This document shows positions 16,731 to 24,868 of a stretch of 64,000 nucleotides of DNA, one piece after another. Source of the DNA: VRUE01 sp036271315 (GTDB lineage Bacteria > Actinomycetota > Thermoleophilia > Solirubrobacterales > 70-9); contig DATBAV010000036.1 in NCBI GenBank assembly GCA_036271315.1, positions 62,001 to 126,000 on the forward strand, given 5' to 3'. The notes beneath the pieces were generated by a model that was not told where the DNA came from, did not search any database, and was given only the letters and a program-made list of their open reading frames with translations. Every line of letters starts with the position of its first letter. Positions within the stretch are counted from its first letter, which is position 1. The translations under genes and the position numbers were made by a program.

Positions 16731-16822
16731 ACCGGCGCATTTCGGCGTCCTCGGTCGCTCGCGTGCAGAAGCACGCCACGCTCCCTGCGTCCTTGAACTG
16801 CTTGGTCTAGCCGCAGCTCTTA
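16715..16822. repeat. Inverted repeat spanning the stops of two convergent genes
   Basis: Left arm TAAGAGCTGCGACTAGACC (16715-16733) pairs with right arm GGTCTAGCCGCAGCTCTTA (16804-16822) with one mismatch in 19, around a 70-base loop. The left arm contains the TAG of the small acidic protein gene; the right arm contains the TAA of the minus-strand hydroxyacyl-CoA dehydrogenase. It may act as a two-way transcription end. Confidence 0.8.
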
Positions 16823-17641
16823 GTCGTAGGAGTAAAAACCTGCGCCGCTCTTGCGGCCCAACTTTCCTTCGCCCACCAGCTCCACGAGCAAGCCCGGGGG
16901 TTGGCTGGCGGCCTCGCTGTTCTCGGCGTAGAGGGCGTCGCCGATCGCCTTGGAGACGTCGAGCCCGACGAAGTCGAGCAGCGCCAGCGGGCCCATCGGA
17001 TGGCCGGCGCCGAGCTTCATGCAGGTGTCGACCTCGCCGGCCTCCATGCCGGTCCGCTCGATCAGCCGCACGGCTTCGAAGAGGTAGGGGAAGAGCAGGC
17101 GGTTGACCACGAAGCCGGCCTGGTCGGGCACCTCGACCGCCGTCTTGCCCAGCGCCGCGCACCAGGCAAGCGCGGTCTCGCGCGCGCCCTCAGCGCCGTC
17201 GGGGAAGCAGACCTCGACCAGCTTCATCCGCGGCACCGGATTGAAGACGTGCAGGCCGAAGAGCTTGCCGATACCGGCGGCCTCGGCGATCGCGGCGATG
17301 CTGAGCGAGGACGTGGTGGTCGCCAGGTCGGCGTTGGGGCAGGCCTTGGCGATCGTCGCGAGCAGCTCGCCCTTGGGCTCGACTTCCTCGACTATCGCCT
17401 CGACGATCACGTCGCAGTCGGAGAGGTCGCTCGGGTCCGTGGTGACCCGCAGGCGCGACGGCTCCCCGCCCTCGATCTTGGCGCAGGCGGCAACCACTTT
17501 CTCCTCCGCACGCCAGGCGGAAGCCTCGCTGCGCGCCAGCAGAATCACGTCTGCGGTTGTGGTCGCGACAGCGGCTAGACCCGTGGCGATGGCGCCGCTT
17601 CCCGCGATTCCCGGACTCTGGTACCCCTGGCTTCCGTTCAT
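16820..17641 (-). CDS. 3-hydroxyacyl-CoA dehydrogenase
   Basis: 273 residues, single-domain type like 3-hydroxybutyryl-CoA dehydrogenase. It has an N-terminal Rossmann fold (GIAGSGAIATGLAAVA), the segment DVIVEAIVEEVEPKGELLA, the catalytic region TTTSSLSIAAIAEA with HVFNPVPRMKLVEV (active-site His, plus substrate-binding Asn), and the C-terminal dimer domain (GFVVNRLLFPYLFEAVRLIE ... GHPMGPLALLDFVGLDV). It oxidises L-3-hydroxyacyl-CoA to 3-ketoacyl-CoA. It is divergent from the thiolase gene, which takes the next step, and the shared gap holds a TetR-type palindrome. Confidence 0.93.
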   Translation of the reverse strand: MNGSQGYQSPGIAGSGAIATGLAAVATTTADVILLARSEASAWRAEEKVVAACAKIEGGEPSRLRVTTDPSDLSDCDVIVEAIVEEVEPKGELLATIAKACPNADLATTTSSLSIAAIAEAAGIGKLFGLHVFNPVPRMKLVEVCFPDGAEGARETALAWCAALGKTAVEVPDQAGFVVNRLLFPYLFEAVRLIERTGMEAGEVDTCMKLGAGHPMGPLALLDFVGLDVSKAIGDALYAENSEAASQPPGLLVELVGEGKLGRKSGAGFYSYD

Positions 17642-17692
17642 GGGCGGGTTCCTATCAAGCCCGGCCCCGTTCCCGCTGCCAGGTACGATTGG

Positions 17693-17708
17693 TTGACTGA
17701 CCAGTCAA
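17693..17708. promoter_or_regulatory. TetR-type operator, copy 1 (between hydroxyacyl-CoA dehydrogenase and thiolase)
   Basis: Palindrome TTGACTGACCAGTCAA: perfect 7-bp arms around AC. It lies 19 bases before the thiolase start and 51 bases before the divergent dehydrogenase start, so one repressor could control both. On the minus strand TTGACT could also serve as the -35 box. An identical site, with the same flanking GG and TC, occurs at 26343-26358. Confidence 0.75.
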
Positions 17709-17727
17709 TCGATTCGGAGGGTGCGCG

Positions 17728-18915
<1,188 letters not shown>

Positions 18916-18956
18916 GCCGGACGCCTCAGGCGGATCTAAAAATGTAGATTTCCCCT

Positions 18957-19430
18957 ATGGGTACGGGACGGGGGACGTTTGTGGCGGCGGCGATGATCAT
19001 CGCTCTCGTCATGGTGGGATGCGGCGGTGGTGGGGACTCCAGCACCGGCACGGGCTCGATCTCGAAAGCGGTCTTCGTCAAGAAGGTCGACGCGGTTTGC
19101 AAAGGCGGCACTGAACGAATGCAGCGCGCTGTTCTCAAATTCCTCAAGCAGGGCAGGGAAATCAAACGCCCGAGCACTGCTCAGTCCGTGAAACTGGTCG
19201 GGGCGGTCATCGTGCCCAGCGTTCAGCAGGAAATAAGGGAAATCAAGGCACTGGGCGTGCCCAGCGGGGACGAGGAAAAGGTCGACGCGATGGTCGGGGC
19301 GCTCGAAGAAGGAGTCGAAACGGCGGAAGACGATCCCGAAGCCGTGGTCAAAGGAAGCAGCGATGTGATCTTCGGAATCGCCAGCAGGATCGCCGGCGAA
19401 TACGGGATAACGGGCTGTAGCGTTCGCTGA
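18957..19430 (+). CDS. Putative lipoprotein of unknown function
   Basis: 157 residues. The N-terminus is a lipoprotein signal (VAAAMIIALVMVGCGGGGDS) with lipobox VMVG-Cys22, followed by a Ser/Thr/Gly linker and a helical domain (FVKKVDAVCKGGTERMQRAV ... EKVDAMVGALEEGVETAEDD). The second Cys (DAVCKG) and the near-terminal Cys (ITGCSVR) may form a disulfide, a pattern seen in small actinobacterial exported proteins. It lies 41 bp after fadA but faces no obvious partner. Function unknown. Confidence 0.75.
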   Translation: MGTGRGTFVAAAMIIALVMVGCGGGGDSSTGTGSISKAVFVKKVDAVCKGGTERMQRAVLKFLKQGREIKRPSTAQSVKLVGAVIVPSVQQEIREIKALGVPSGDEEKVDAMVGALEEGVETAEDDPEAVVKGSSDVIFGIASRIAGEYGITGCSVR

Positions 19431-19472
19431 GGACTGGCTGCGCGGCCAAGCGGCCGCTATGCTCCGCGGCCG

Positions 19473-20651
19473 ATGGACCTGACCCTCTCGCCCTCCGAGC
19501 AGCAGTTCCGCGACGAGGTTCGCGATTGGATCGAAGCGAACCACCCCGGGCCCGAGCCGGAAGCAGGGCTGGAGGAGGTAATGGCCTTCCGCAGCGAGTG
19601 GCAGCTGAAGATGCACGCCGCCGGCTGGGCCGGGATCTCCTGGCCCAAGGAGTACGGCGGCCGCGGTGCGACGATGATCGAGCAGGCGATCTTCGTCGGC
19701 GAGGCGGCGCGGCTGGAGGCACCGAGCCCCGCCAACGTGCTCGGCCTGGCGATGGGCGGGCCCGTAGTCATCGCCCACGGCAGCGACGAGCAGAAGCAGC
19801 GCTACCTGGAGCCGATCCTCACCGGCGAGGAGATCTGGTGCCAGGGATTCTCCGAGCCCGAGTCGGGCTCGGACCTGGCCTCGCTGAAAACGCGGGCGGT
19901 CAAGGACGGCGACGAATGGGTGGTCACCGGCCAGAAGGTCTGGACGACCTTTGCCCAGTACGCCAAGTGGTGCATGCTCGTCGCCCGCACCGACCCCGAC
20001 GCCCCCAAGCACAAGGGGCTGACCTACTTCCTGATGGACATGGATCAGGCCGGCGTGGAAGCCAAGCCACTGGTGCAGATCACCGGCGAGGGCGAGTTCA
20101 ACGAGGTCTTCATCAACGAGGCTCGCATCCCGGACGAGAACATCGTCGGCGGCGTCGGCAACGGCTGGTCGGTCGCGATCACGACGCTGATGAACGAGCG
20201 CGCCGGGCTCGCCTTCGGCGCGATCGCCCAGATCGCCAACAACCTCAAACGCCTCGGAGCCCTGGCCGCGGAGACGCGCGTAAACGGCGGCACCGCCGCT
20301 GAGGACCCGGTCTTCCGCCAGCGCATCGCCCAGCTCTACATCGAGGCCGAGACGATGCGGCTCAACGCCTACCGCGGCCTGACCAAGACGATGCAGTCGG
20401 GCATTCCGGGCCCCGAGGGCTCGCTTGGCAAGTGGCAGTGGGCCGACATCAACCAGCGCATCGCCGAGCTGGCGCTCGACATCGAGGGTCCCTACGCGGC
20501 GCTGACGCGCGGCGACGAGCACGTCGTCGCCGGCGGTGCCTGGCAGTACAGCTTCCTGCGCTCGCGGGCCAACTCGATCGAGGGCGGCACCACCGACATC
20601 CTCAAGAACATCATCGCCGAGCGCGTGCTCGGCCTGCCGAGGATGCGCTAG
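19473..20651 (+). CDS. Acyl-CoA dehydrogenase
   Basis: 392-residue flavoenzyme that introduces the alpha-beta double bond into acyl-CoA. The N-terminal helical domain starts LTLSPSEQQFRDEVRDWIE, the middle domain has the FAD/substrate segment QGFSEPESGSDLASLKTRA and GQKVWTTFAQYAKW, and the C-terminal domain ends in NSIEGGTTDILKNIIAERVL, where the Glu is the likely catalytic base. It is directly followed (15 bp) by a second, smaller acyl-CoA dehydrogenase, as in the paired subunits of actinobacterial steroid or branched-chain acyl-CoA dehydrogenases, which form heteromers (inference). Confidence 0.93.
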   Translation: MDLTLSPSEQQFRDEVRDWIEANHPGPEPEAGLEEVMAFRSEWQLKMHAAGWAGISWPKEYGGRGATMIEQAIFVGEAARLEAPSPANVLGLAMGGPVVIAHGSDEQKQRYLEPILTGEEIWCQGFSEPESGSDLASLKTRAVKDGDEWVVTGQKVWTTFAQYAKWCMLVARTDPDAPKHKGLTYFLMDMDQAGVEAKPLVQITGEGEFNEVFINEARIPDENIVGGVGNGWSVAITTLMNERAGLAFGAIAQIANNLKRLGALAAETRVNGGTAAEDPVFRQRIAQLYIEAETMRLNAYRGLTKTMQSGIPGPEGSLGKWQWADINQRIAELALDIEGPYAALTRGDEHVVAGGAWQYSFLRSRANSIEGGTTDILKNIIAERVLGLPRMR

Positions 20652-20666
20652 GGCGCTCGCCGACTC

Positions 20667-21788
20667 ATGTACTTCGACCTCACCGACGAGCAGCAGGCGA
20701 TCAAGGCGACCGCCCACGACTTCCTCGCGGCTCGCTACAAGTCCGACCGCGTCCGCGAGTTGGCCGAGAGCGAGAACGGCTTTGAGCAGTCCGATTGGGA
20801 CGAGATGGCCGAGCTCGGTTGGACCGGCCTGGCGCTGCCCGAGGAGTGGGGCGGGCAGGGCCTCGGCATCGTCGAGCTCGCCGTGCTCTTCGAGGAGATG
20901 GGCTACGCGCTCGCCCCCTCGCCGCTCTTCTCCAACACGATCGCCGGCCTCGCCCTCTCGCTCTGCGGCTCCGACGAGCAGCGCGAGCGCTACCTGCGGC
21001 CATTGGCCGAGGGCAAGTTGCGCGGCACGCCCGCCCTCTGGGATGCCGGCGGCCAGGCGACGATCGGCAGCTTCACGATGGAGCCGCGCGTCGAGGGCGA
21101 TGGCATCGTCCTCGACGGCGAGAAGGTCCTGGTGATGGACGCCGCGGCCGCCGACTTCTTCCTCGTCGCAACTTCTGACGGGTGTCGCCACCTGGTCGAG
21201 CGCGGCGCCGACGGCGTCACCGTCACTCCTTCGACCTCGATCGACACCACGCGCCGCCTCTACGCGGTCCGCTTCGACGGCGTCAAGGTCGCCGCGGAGG
21301 ACTCGCTGCCGGCCGCCGAGGGCGACTACTACGCCGTCTTCAACAGGCTCTGCGTTGCGCTTGCCGCCGAGTCGACCGGCATTGCCCAGCGGACGATGGA
21401 GATGGCCGTCGCCTACGCCAAGGACCGCCAGCAGTTCGGTCGGCCGATTGGCGCCTACCAGGCGGTCTCGCACCGCTGCGCGCAGATGCTGCTGGAGACC
21501 GAGAACGCCCGCTCGGCTGTCTATGGAGCGGCCTGGGCCGCCGACGCCGAGCCGCAGTCGCTGCCGACGGCGGCCTCGATGGCCAAGGCCTACGCCTCCG
21601 ATGCCGGCTGGCGCGTCCCCGACGCCTCGATCCAGGTGCACGGCGGCATCGGCTTCACCTGGGAGCATGACCTGCACTTCTTCCTCAAGCGCGGCAAGGC
21701 CAACTCCTTGATGTTCGGCGACTCGAAGTGGCACCGCGAACGCGTCGCCGACGCTGTCCTCGCCGACGCCGCGCCGGTTCCGGCCTGA
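20667..21788 (+). CDS. Acyl-CoA dehydrogenase, second subunit type
   Basis: 373 residues. It starts YFDLTDEQQAIKATAHDFLA; the middle domain is shorter and more divergent than in the preceding gene (EPRVEGDGIVLDGEKVLVMD); the C-terminal domain has AESTGIAQRTMEMAVAYAKD, RQQFGRPIGAYQAVSH and VHGGIGFTWEHDLHFFLKR. At the usual Glu position of YEGT-type enzymes there is no clear counterpart, which fits a partner subunit without its own catalytic base in a heteromeric enzyme with the gene just upstream (inference). The spacing of 15 bp suggests one transcript with both neighbours. Confidence 0.92.
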   Translation: MYFDLTDEQQAIKATAHDFLAARYKSDRVRELAESENGFEQSDWDEMAELGWTGLALPEEWGGQGLGIVELAVLFEEMGYALAPSPLFSNTIAGLALSLCGSDEQRERYLRPLAEGKLRGTPALWDAGGQATIGSFTMEPRVEGDGIVLDGEKVLVMDAAAADFFLVATSDGCRHLVERGADGVTVTPSTSIDTTRRLYAVRFDGVKVAAEDSLPAAEGDYYAVFNRLCVALAAESTGIAQRTMEMAVAYAKDRQQFGRPIGAYQAVSHRCAQMLLETENARSAVYGAAWAADAEPQSLPTAASMAKAYASDAGWRVPDASIQVHGGIGFTWEHDLHFFLKRGKANSLMFGDSKWHRERVADAVLADAAPVPA

Positions 21789-21799
21789 CGGGTCGAGGC

Positions 21800-22837
21800 A
21801 TGGGCGCGCTCGAGCGGATCTCCGTCGCCGCGATCGGCACCACGGTCGCCGACCTCGAGGCCGAGACCCAGCGGGCGGAGGCGGCCGGCGTCGAGTGCGT
21901 CTGGGCGCCCGAGCTCTTCCGCTCCTCGTTCACTCAGGCCGCCTACCTGGCTGGCAAGACCGAGCGCATCGACGTCGCCACCGGGATCGCCTGGGCGTTC
22001 ACCCGCAGCCCCTTCATCCTCGCCGTCAGCGCCCTCGACATCGATGAGATGTCGGACGGGCGCTTCCGCCTCGGCCTCGGCTCGGGGGTCAAGCGCCTGA
22101 ACGAAACCTGGCACAACGCCGAGTACGGCAAACCCGCTCCCCACCTGCGCGAGGCGATCGAGGCAACGCGGTTGATCATGCAGCAGGCGGGCAAGGGCGA
22201 GCCGATCCGCTACGAGGGCTCCTACTACGACATCGACATCAAGGGCTGGATCCGTCCGCACCCGGCGCCGCGCGAGTCGGTGCCGATCTACACCGCCGGG
22301 GTGCAGGGGGGCATGTGCCGGATGGCGGGCGACGTCGCCGACGGCCTGATCGGCCACCCGATCCAGAGCCTGCGCTGGATCGATGAGGTCGTGGTCAGCT
22401 CCTTCGAGGAGGGTCTCGCCCGCTCGGGCCGTGAGCGCTCCAGCTTCGACTACCTGCCGACGGTCTGCTGCGCGATCGATGACGACGAGGCGCGGGCGAT
22501 CGACATGGCCCGCCGCACGATCTCCTTCTACGCCACGGTGAAAACGTACATGCCGCTTTGGGAGCTGCACGGCTTCACCGACAACGCGGTCGCGGCCGGC
22601 GAGGCGTTCCGCCGCGGCGACCTCGCCGCCGTCCCGGCCGCGATCAGCGACGAGATGGTCGAGGCCTACTGCGCCGCTGGCCCGCTCGACAAGGTCCGCG
22701 CCCGGGTCGAGGCGACCGCCGAGCGCGCCGACGGCCTTTTTCTCACTCCACCCACCTACTTCATCTCCCCCGAAGAGCTGTCGGAGTACCAGAACCGCAT
22801 CATCGCCGCCTTCGGCCCCGGCCTCACCCCCGGCTGA
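21800..22837 (+). CDS. LLM-class (probably F420-dependent) oxidoreductase
   Basis: 345 residues of the luciferase-like monooxygenase fold (TIM barrel). Typical segments are GVECVWAPELFRSSFTQAAYLA, VATGIAWAFTRSPFILAVSALDIDEMSDGRFRLGLGSG and HPAPRESVPIYTAGVQGGMCRMAGDVADG. Actinobacterial members of this group usually use coenzyme F420. ATG at 21800 is chosen, since the frame upstream overlaps the previous gene and codes an Arg-rich, non-family sequence. It follows the acyl-CoA dehydrogenase pair by 11 bp and probably acts in the same pathway; the substrate is unknown. Confidence 0.88.
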   Translation: MGALERISVAAIGTTVADLEAETQRAEAAGVECVWAPELFRSSFTQAAYLAGKTERIDVATGIAWAFTRSPFILAVSALDIDEMSDGRFRLGLGSGVKRLNETWHNAEYGKPAPHLREAIEATRLIMQQAGKGEPIRYEGSYYDIDIKGWIRPHPAPRESVPIYTAGVQGGMCRMAGDVADGLIGHPIQSLRWIDEVVVSSFEEGLARSGRERSSFDYLPTVCCAIDDDEARAIDMARRTISFYATVKTYMPLWELHGFTDNAVAAGEAFRRGDLAAVPAAISDEMVEAYCAAGPLDKVRARVEATAERADGLFLTPPTYFISPEELSEYQNRIIAAFGPGLTPG

Positions 22838-22880
22838 GTTTGAGGTTTGTTGGGTCTATGCCCGACAAAACTCAAACTCA
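22835..22880 (+). promoter_or_regulatory. 20-bp hairpin whose loop holds the ATL start codon
   Basis: Left arm TGAGTTTGAGGTTTGTTGGG (22835-22854, beginning with the stop of the preceding gene) pairs with right arm CCCGACAAAACTCAAACTCA (22861-22880) with two mismatches. The six-base loop TCTATG contains the ATG of the next gene. It could end the upstream transcript or mask the downstream start. No U-tract follows. Confidence 0.7.
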
Positions 22881-23139
22881 CGCTCTCGAGGTGCTCGAGC
22901 GGGTGGCGGAGATACCGGAGGGGTTCGTGCGGACCTATGGGGACGTATCGCCGGGGGCGCCGCGCTTTGCTGGCACGGTGCTCTTCGAGTGCGACGATCC
23001 CGACCTGCCTTGGTGGCGCGTGGTCCGCGCCGACGGTTCACTGGCCAAGGGAGCGCGCCAGCGTCGTCACCTGATTGCCGAGGGGGTCCCGTTCCGCGGC
23101 GAGCGGGTAGACATGGCCGCGGCGCGAGTGGCGGACTGA
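22858..23139 (+). CDS. Alkyltransferase-like (ATL) DNA repair protein
   Basis: 93 residues homologous to the DNA-binding domain of O6-alkylguanine-DNA alkyltransferases. The active-site PCHRV is replaced by PWWRV (residues 51-55), the Cys becoming Trp52, which defines ATL proteins: they bind O6-alkylguanine and hand it to nucleotide excision repair without removing the alkyl group. The DNA-binding helix region EGFVRTYGDVSPGAPR and the lesion-loop part ADGSLAKGARQRRHLIAEGVPF are intact. It starts inside a hairpin 20 bases past the preceding gene. Confidence 0.85.
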   Translation: MPDKTQTHALEVLERVAEIPEGFVRTYGDVSPGAPRFAGTVLFECDDPDLPWWRVVRADGSLAKGARQRRHLIAEGVPFRGERVDMAAARVAD

Positions 23140-23140
23140 G

Positions 23141-23347
23141 CTACTCGTCGCGCGGGGTGATGCGAAAAGTCGAGACGACCTCGGCCTGCTTGGCCTCGGG
23201 ATGGACGACGTAGGCGCTGGGGCCGCCGCCGAACCAGCCGGAGCTCTCGTTGTCGGCGACGAAGATGCCGGGGTGGTGCTTGCCGTCGCCGTCCTCGACC
23301 CAGACCTTGTCGCCCTCTTTGAAGCCGTGTTCGATCTCGTTGCTCAC
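23141..23347 (-). CDS. Small SH3/Tudor-like protein of unknown function
   Basis: 68 residues, starting MSNEIEHGFKEGDKVWVEDG. The pattern of short strands with FKEGDKVWVED, HPGIFVADNESSGWFGGG and AYVVHPEAKQAEVVSTFRI suggests a small beta-barrel such as an SH3 or Tudor-like fold. No catalytic motif or membrane segment. It is convergent with the ATL gene, one base between their stops. Family not recognised. Confidence 0.6.
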   Translation of the reverse strand: MSNEIEHGFKEGDKVWVEDGDGKHHPGIFVADNESSGWFGGGPSAYVVHPEAKQAEVVSTFRITPRDE

Positions 23348-23363
23348 ACCGCCAGCCTAGCCC

Positions 23364-23888
23364 CTATGGGCAGATGACGATCAGGTGGAAGTCGGCGTCG
23401 GCGTCGGCGCCTTTTTCGTCGCGGGTGTGGACTTCGATCGCGTTCGGGTTGGCCGGCGCGATGTTGGTCTGGGCGTAACCCGCTCCCGGCACCGTGGTGC
23501 TGGCGTTGTTGCGCCCGGCGACGTTGGCGCAGCCGCTGACGTTGGCCGGGAAGATCACGGCGACGGTGCCGCCGGCCTCGGTTGCGGTGATGCCTGAGTC
23601 GCTGGCGCGGGCCAGGGTCGCGTTGCCGGCGCCACTCGGGTTGTTGACCACTGCCCAGTAGGTGTTGGCCGCTCGTTTGGCGGACGGAACGACGCCAAGC
23701 TTGTTGGTGTTGATCTGGTAGCCGGTCAGCGTCTTGTGCTTGAGCTTGCCACCGCCGATCGTCTGCTTTTTGATCGACCCGCCGTTGATCGATTGCGCCG
23801 CGTAGGCCGTGCCTGCCAGCGCGACGATCAGGGCAATGATGGCGACGACCATCGCTGCCGATGGTCTCCTGCTCCTCGTAGCGTCCAT
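23364..23888 (-). CDS. Secreted protein of a Thermoleophilia-typical family
   Basis: 174 residues. A basic N-terminus (DATRSRRPSAAM) and a hydrophobic stretch VVAIIALIVALAGTAYA form a signal peptide or anchor, then comes the Gly/Lys repeat-like segment QSINGGSIKKQTIGGGKLKH and KTLTGYQINTNKLG, known to me as a recurring N-terminal module of many exported proteins in Solirubrobacterales. The C-terminal part (about 100 residues) is beta-rich with two Cys (SGCANVAG and the final VICP) that could form a disulfide. Extracellular; the function of the module and this member is unknown. Confidence 0.75.
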   Translation of the reverse strand: MDATRSRRPSAAMVVAIIALIVALAGTAYAAQSINGGSIKKQTIGGGKLKHKTLTGYQINTNKLGVVPSAKRAANTYWAVVNNPSGAGNATLARASDSGITATEAGGTVAVIFPANVSGCANVAGRNNASTTVPGAGYAQTNIAPANPNAIEVHTRDEKGADADADFHLIVICP

Positions 23889-23957
23889 GGGCTCCCCTTT
23901 GGTTTCGCGGACTTGTCGGGGCCAATACCCGGCGCTTGCGGCGATTAACCGCCGGCG

Positions 23958-24620
23958 TTAGATAGGCAGGGCAGCGACGAAACGCTCGAAGGCCGCCATA
24001 TCGGTGACGGCCGGGCCGTGGCCGGGCAGGATCAGGCTGGGCCCGAGCTCGGCCAGCTTGCGGATCGAGCGGCGGTTCTCGGCCGAGTCGACGTTGTAGA
24101 AGTCGGGCGGCTCGGCGAGCATGGGGCGGCCGGTGGCATAGCTCATGCTGCGGATCACGTCGCCACAGATCGCCACCCGGTCGGAATCGCGGAAGAAGAT
24201 CACCTCGCCGGGCGAGTGCCCTGGGGCGTGGACGACGCGAAATCCGGCGACCTCGTCGCCCTCGGTGAGAGTCTTGTCCACGGTGTGTGGTGGGCCTTGC
24301 CAGAACCAGGCCGCGGTGCGCGCGATTGGGTGTGAGGAGGCGGCTACGGGGCGCCTTCCCTCCATCGCGTCGACGTCACCGGTGTGGCAGGCGAGCGGAA
24401 TTCCCCGCCTTTCGCAGACGTCCTTGGCGACCCCCTGGTGGTCGGCGTGCACATGGGTCAGCGCCAGCATCGAGAGCTCTCGCCCCTCGATCTCGGCGAA
24501 GATGCGGCGCCGGTCCCAGCGCCGCCCGGCGTCGATCAAGACATCCTCGGCGAGGTAGACGTTGATCGCCGGTCCCGGGAACTCCTTCAGTCGCCAGACC
24601 CCTGGAGCGAAGTTCTTCAA
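23958..24620 (-). CDS. MBL-fold metallo-hydrolase
   Basis: 220 residues. The metallo-beta-lactamase motif is LTHVHADHQG, further metal ligands are expected in HAPGHSPGEVIFF, in CGDVIRSM and in LPGHGPAVTDM. The fold suits a hydrolase of thioesters or similar (glyoxalase II-like); the substrate is unknown. The start is TTG at 24620, overlapping the stop of the upstream small gene as TTGA. With the small gene and the CWB2 gene it forms a three-gene minus-strand unit with coupled starts. Confidence 0.88.
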   Translation of the reverse strand: MKNFAPGVWRLKEFPGPAINVYLAEDVLIDAGRRWDRRRIFAEIEGRELSMLALTHVHADHQGVAKDVCERRGIPLACHTGDVDAMEGRRPVAASSHPIARTAAWFWQGPPHTVDKTLTEGDEVAGFRVVHAPGHSPGEVIFFRDSDRVAICGDVIRSMSYATGRPMLAEPPDFYNVDSAENRRSIRKLAELGPSLILPGHGPAVTDMAAFERFVAALPI

Positions 24621-24868
24621 TGCGAGGAGATTCCCATCGTCCCGCGCGGGTCGCCACTGTGCTCGGCCAACTCTTCCAGCTCGGCGATCTTGCGCTCGCC
24701 TTCGCGCCGCGCGGGGTCGTCGGCCCCCAGCGGCTCGATCAGGCGGCGGATCCGGTTGCGGACCTGCAGGGCGAAGTGCGGGGTGGAGGCGCCCGCCAGG
24801 GCGCGGATGTCCTCGGCGGTGACCCGGTGGCCGCCGCCGAGCAGGTCCGGGTTCTCGGCCTCGCTCAT
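24617..24868 (-). CDS. Small helical protein of unknown function
   Basis: 83 residues, charged and helical (ALQVRNRIRRLIEPLGADDP, REGERKIAELEELAEH), no signal. It overlaps the CWB2 gene by ATGA and the MBL gene by TTGA, so all three are coupled. Similar small proteins of this composition occur in actinobacteria, but I do not recognise a named family. Confidence 0.65.
   Translation of the reverse strand: MSEAENPDLLGGGHRVTAEDIRALAGASTPHFALQVRNRIRRLIEPLGADDPARREGERKIAELEELAEHSGDPRGTMGISSH

Noticed and set aside
18936..21734. Very long minus-strand open frame opposite two acyl-CoA dehydrogenase genes
   Set aside because: It is an antisense shadow caused by high GC and low stop frequency; its translation is Arg/Gly/Asp-rich without family motifs, while the plus strand has clear enzyme signatures.
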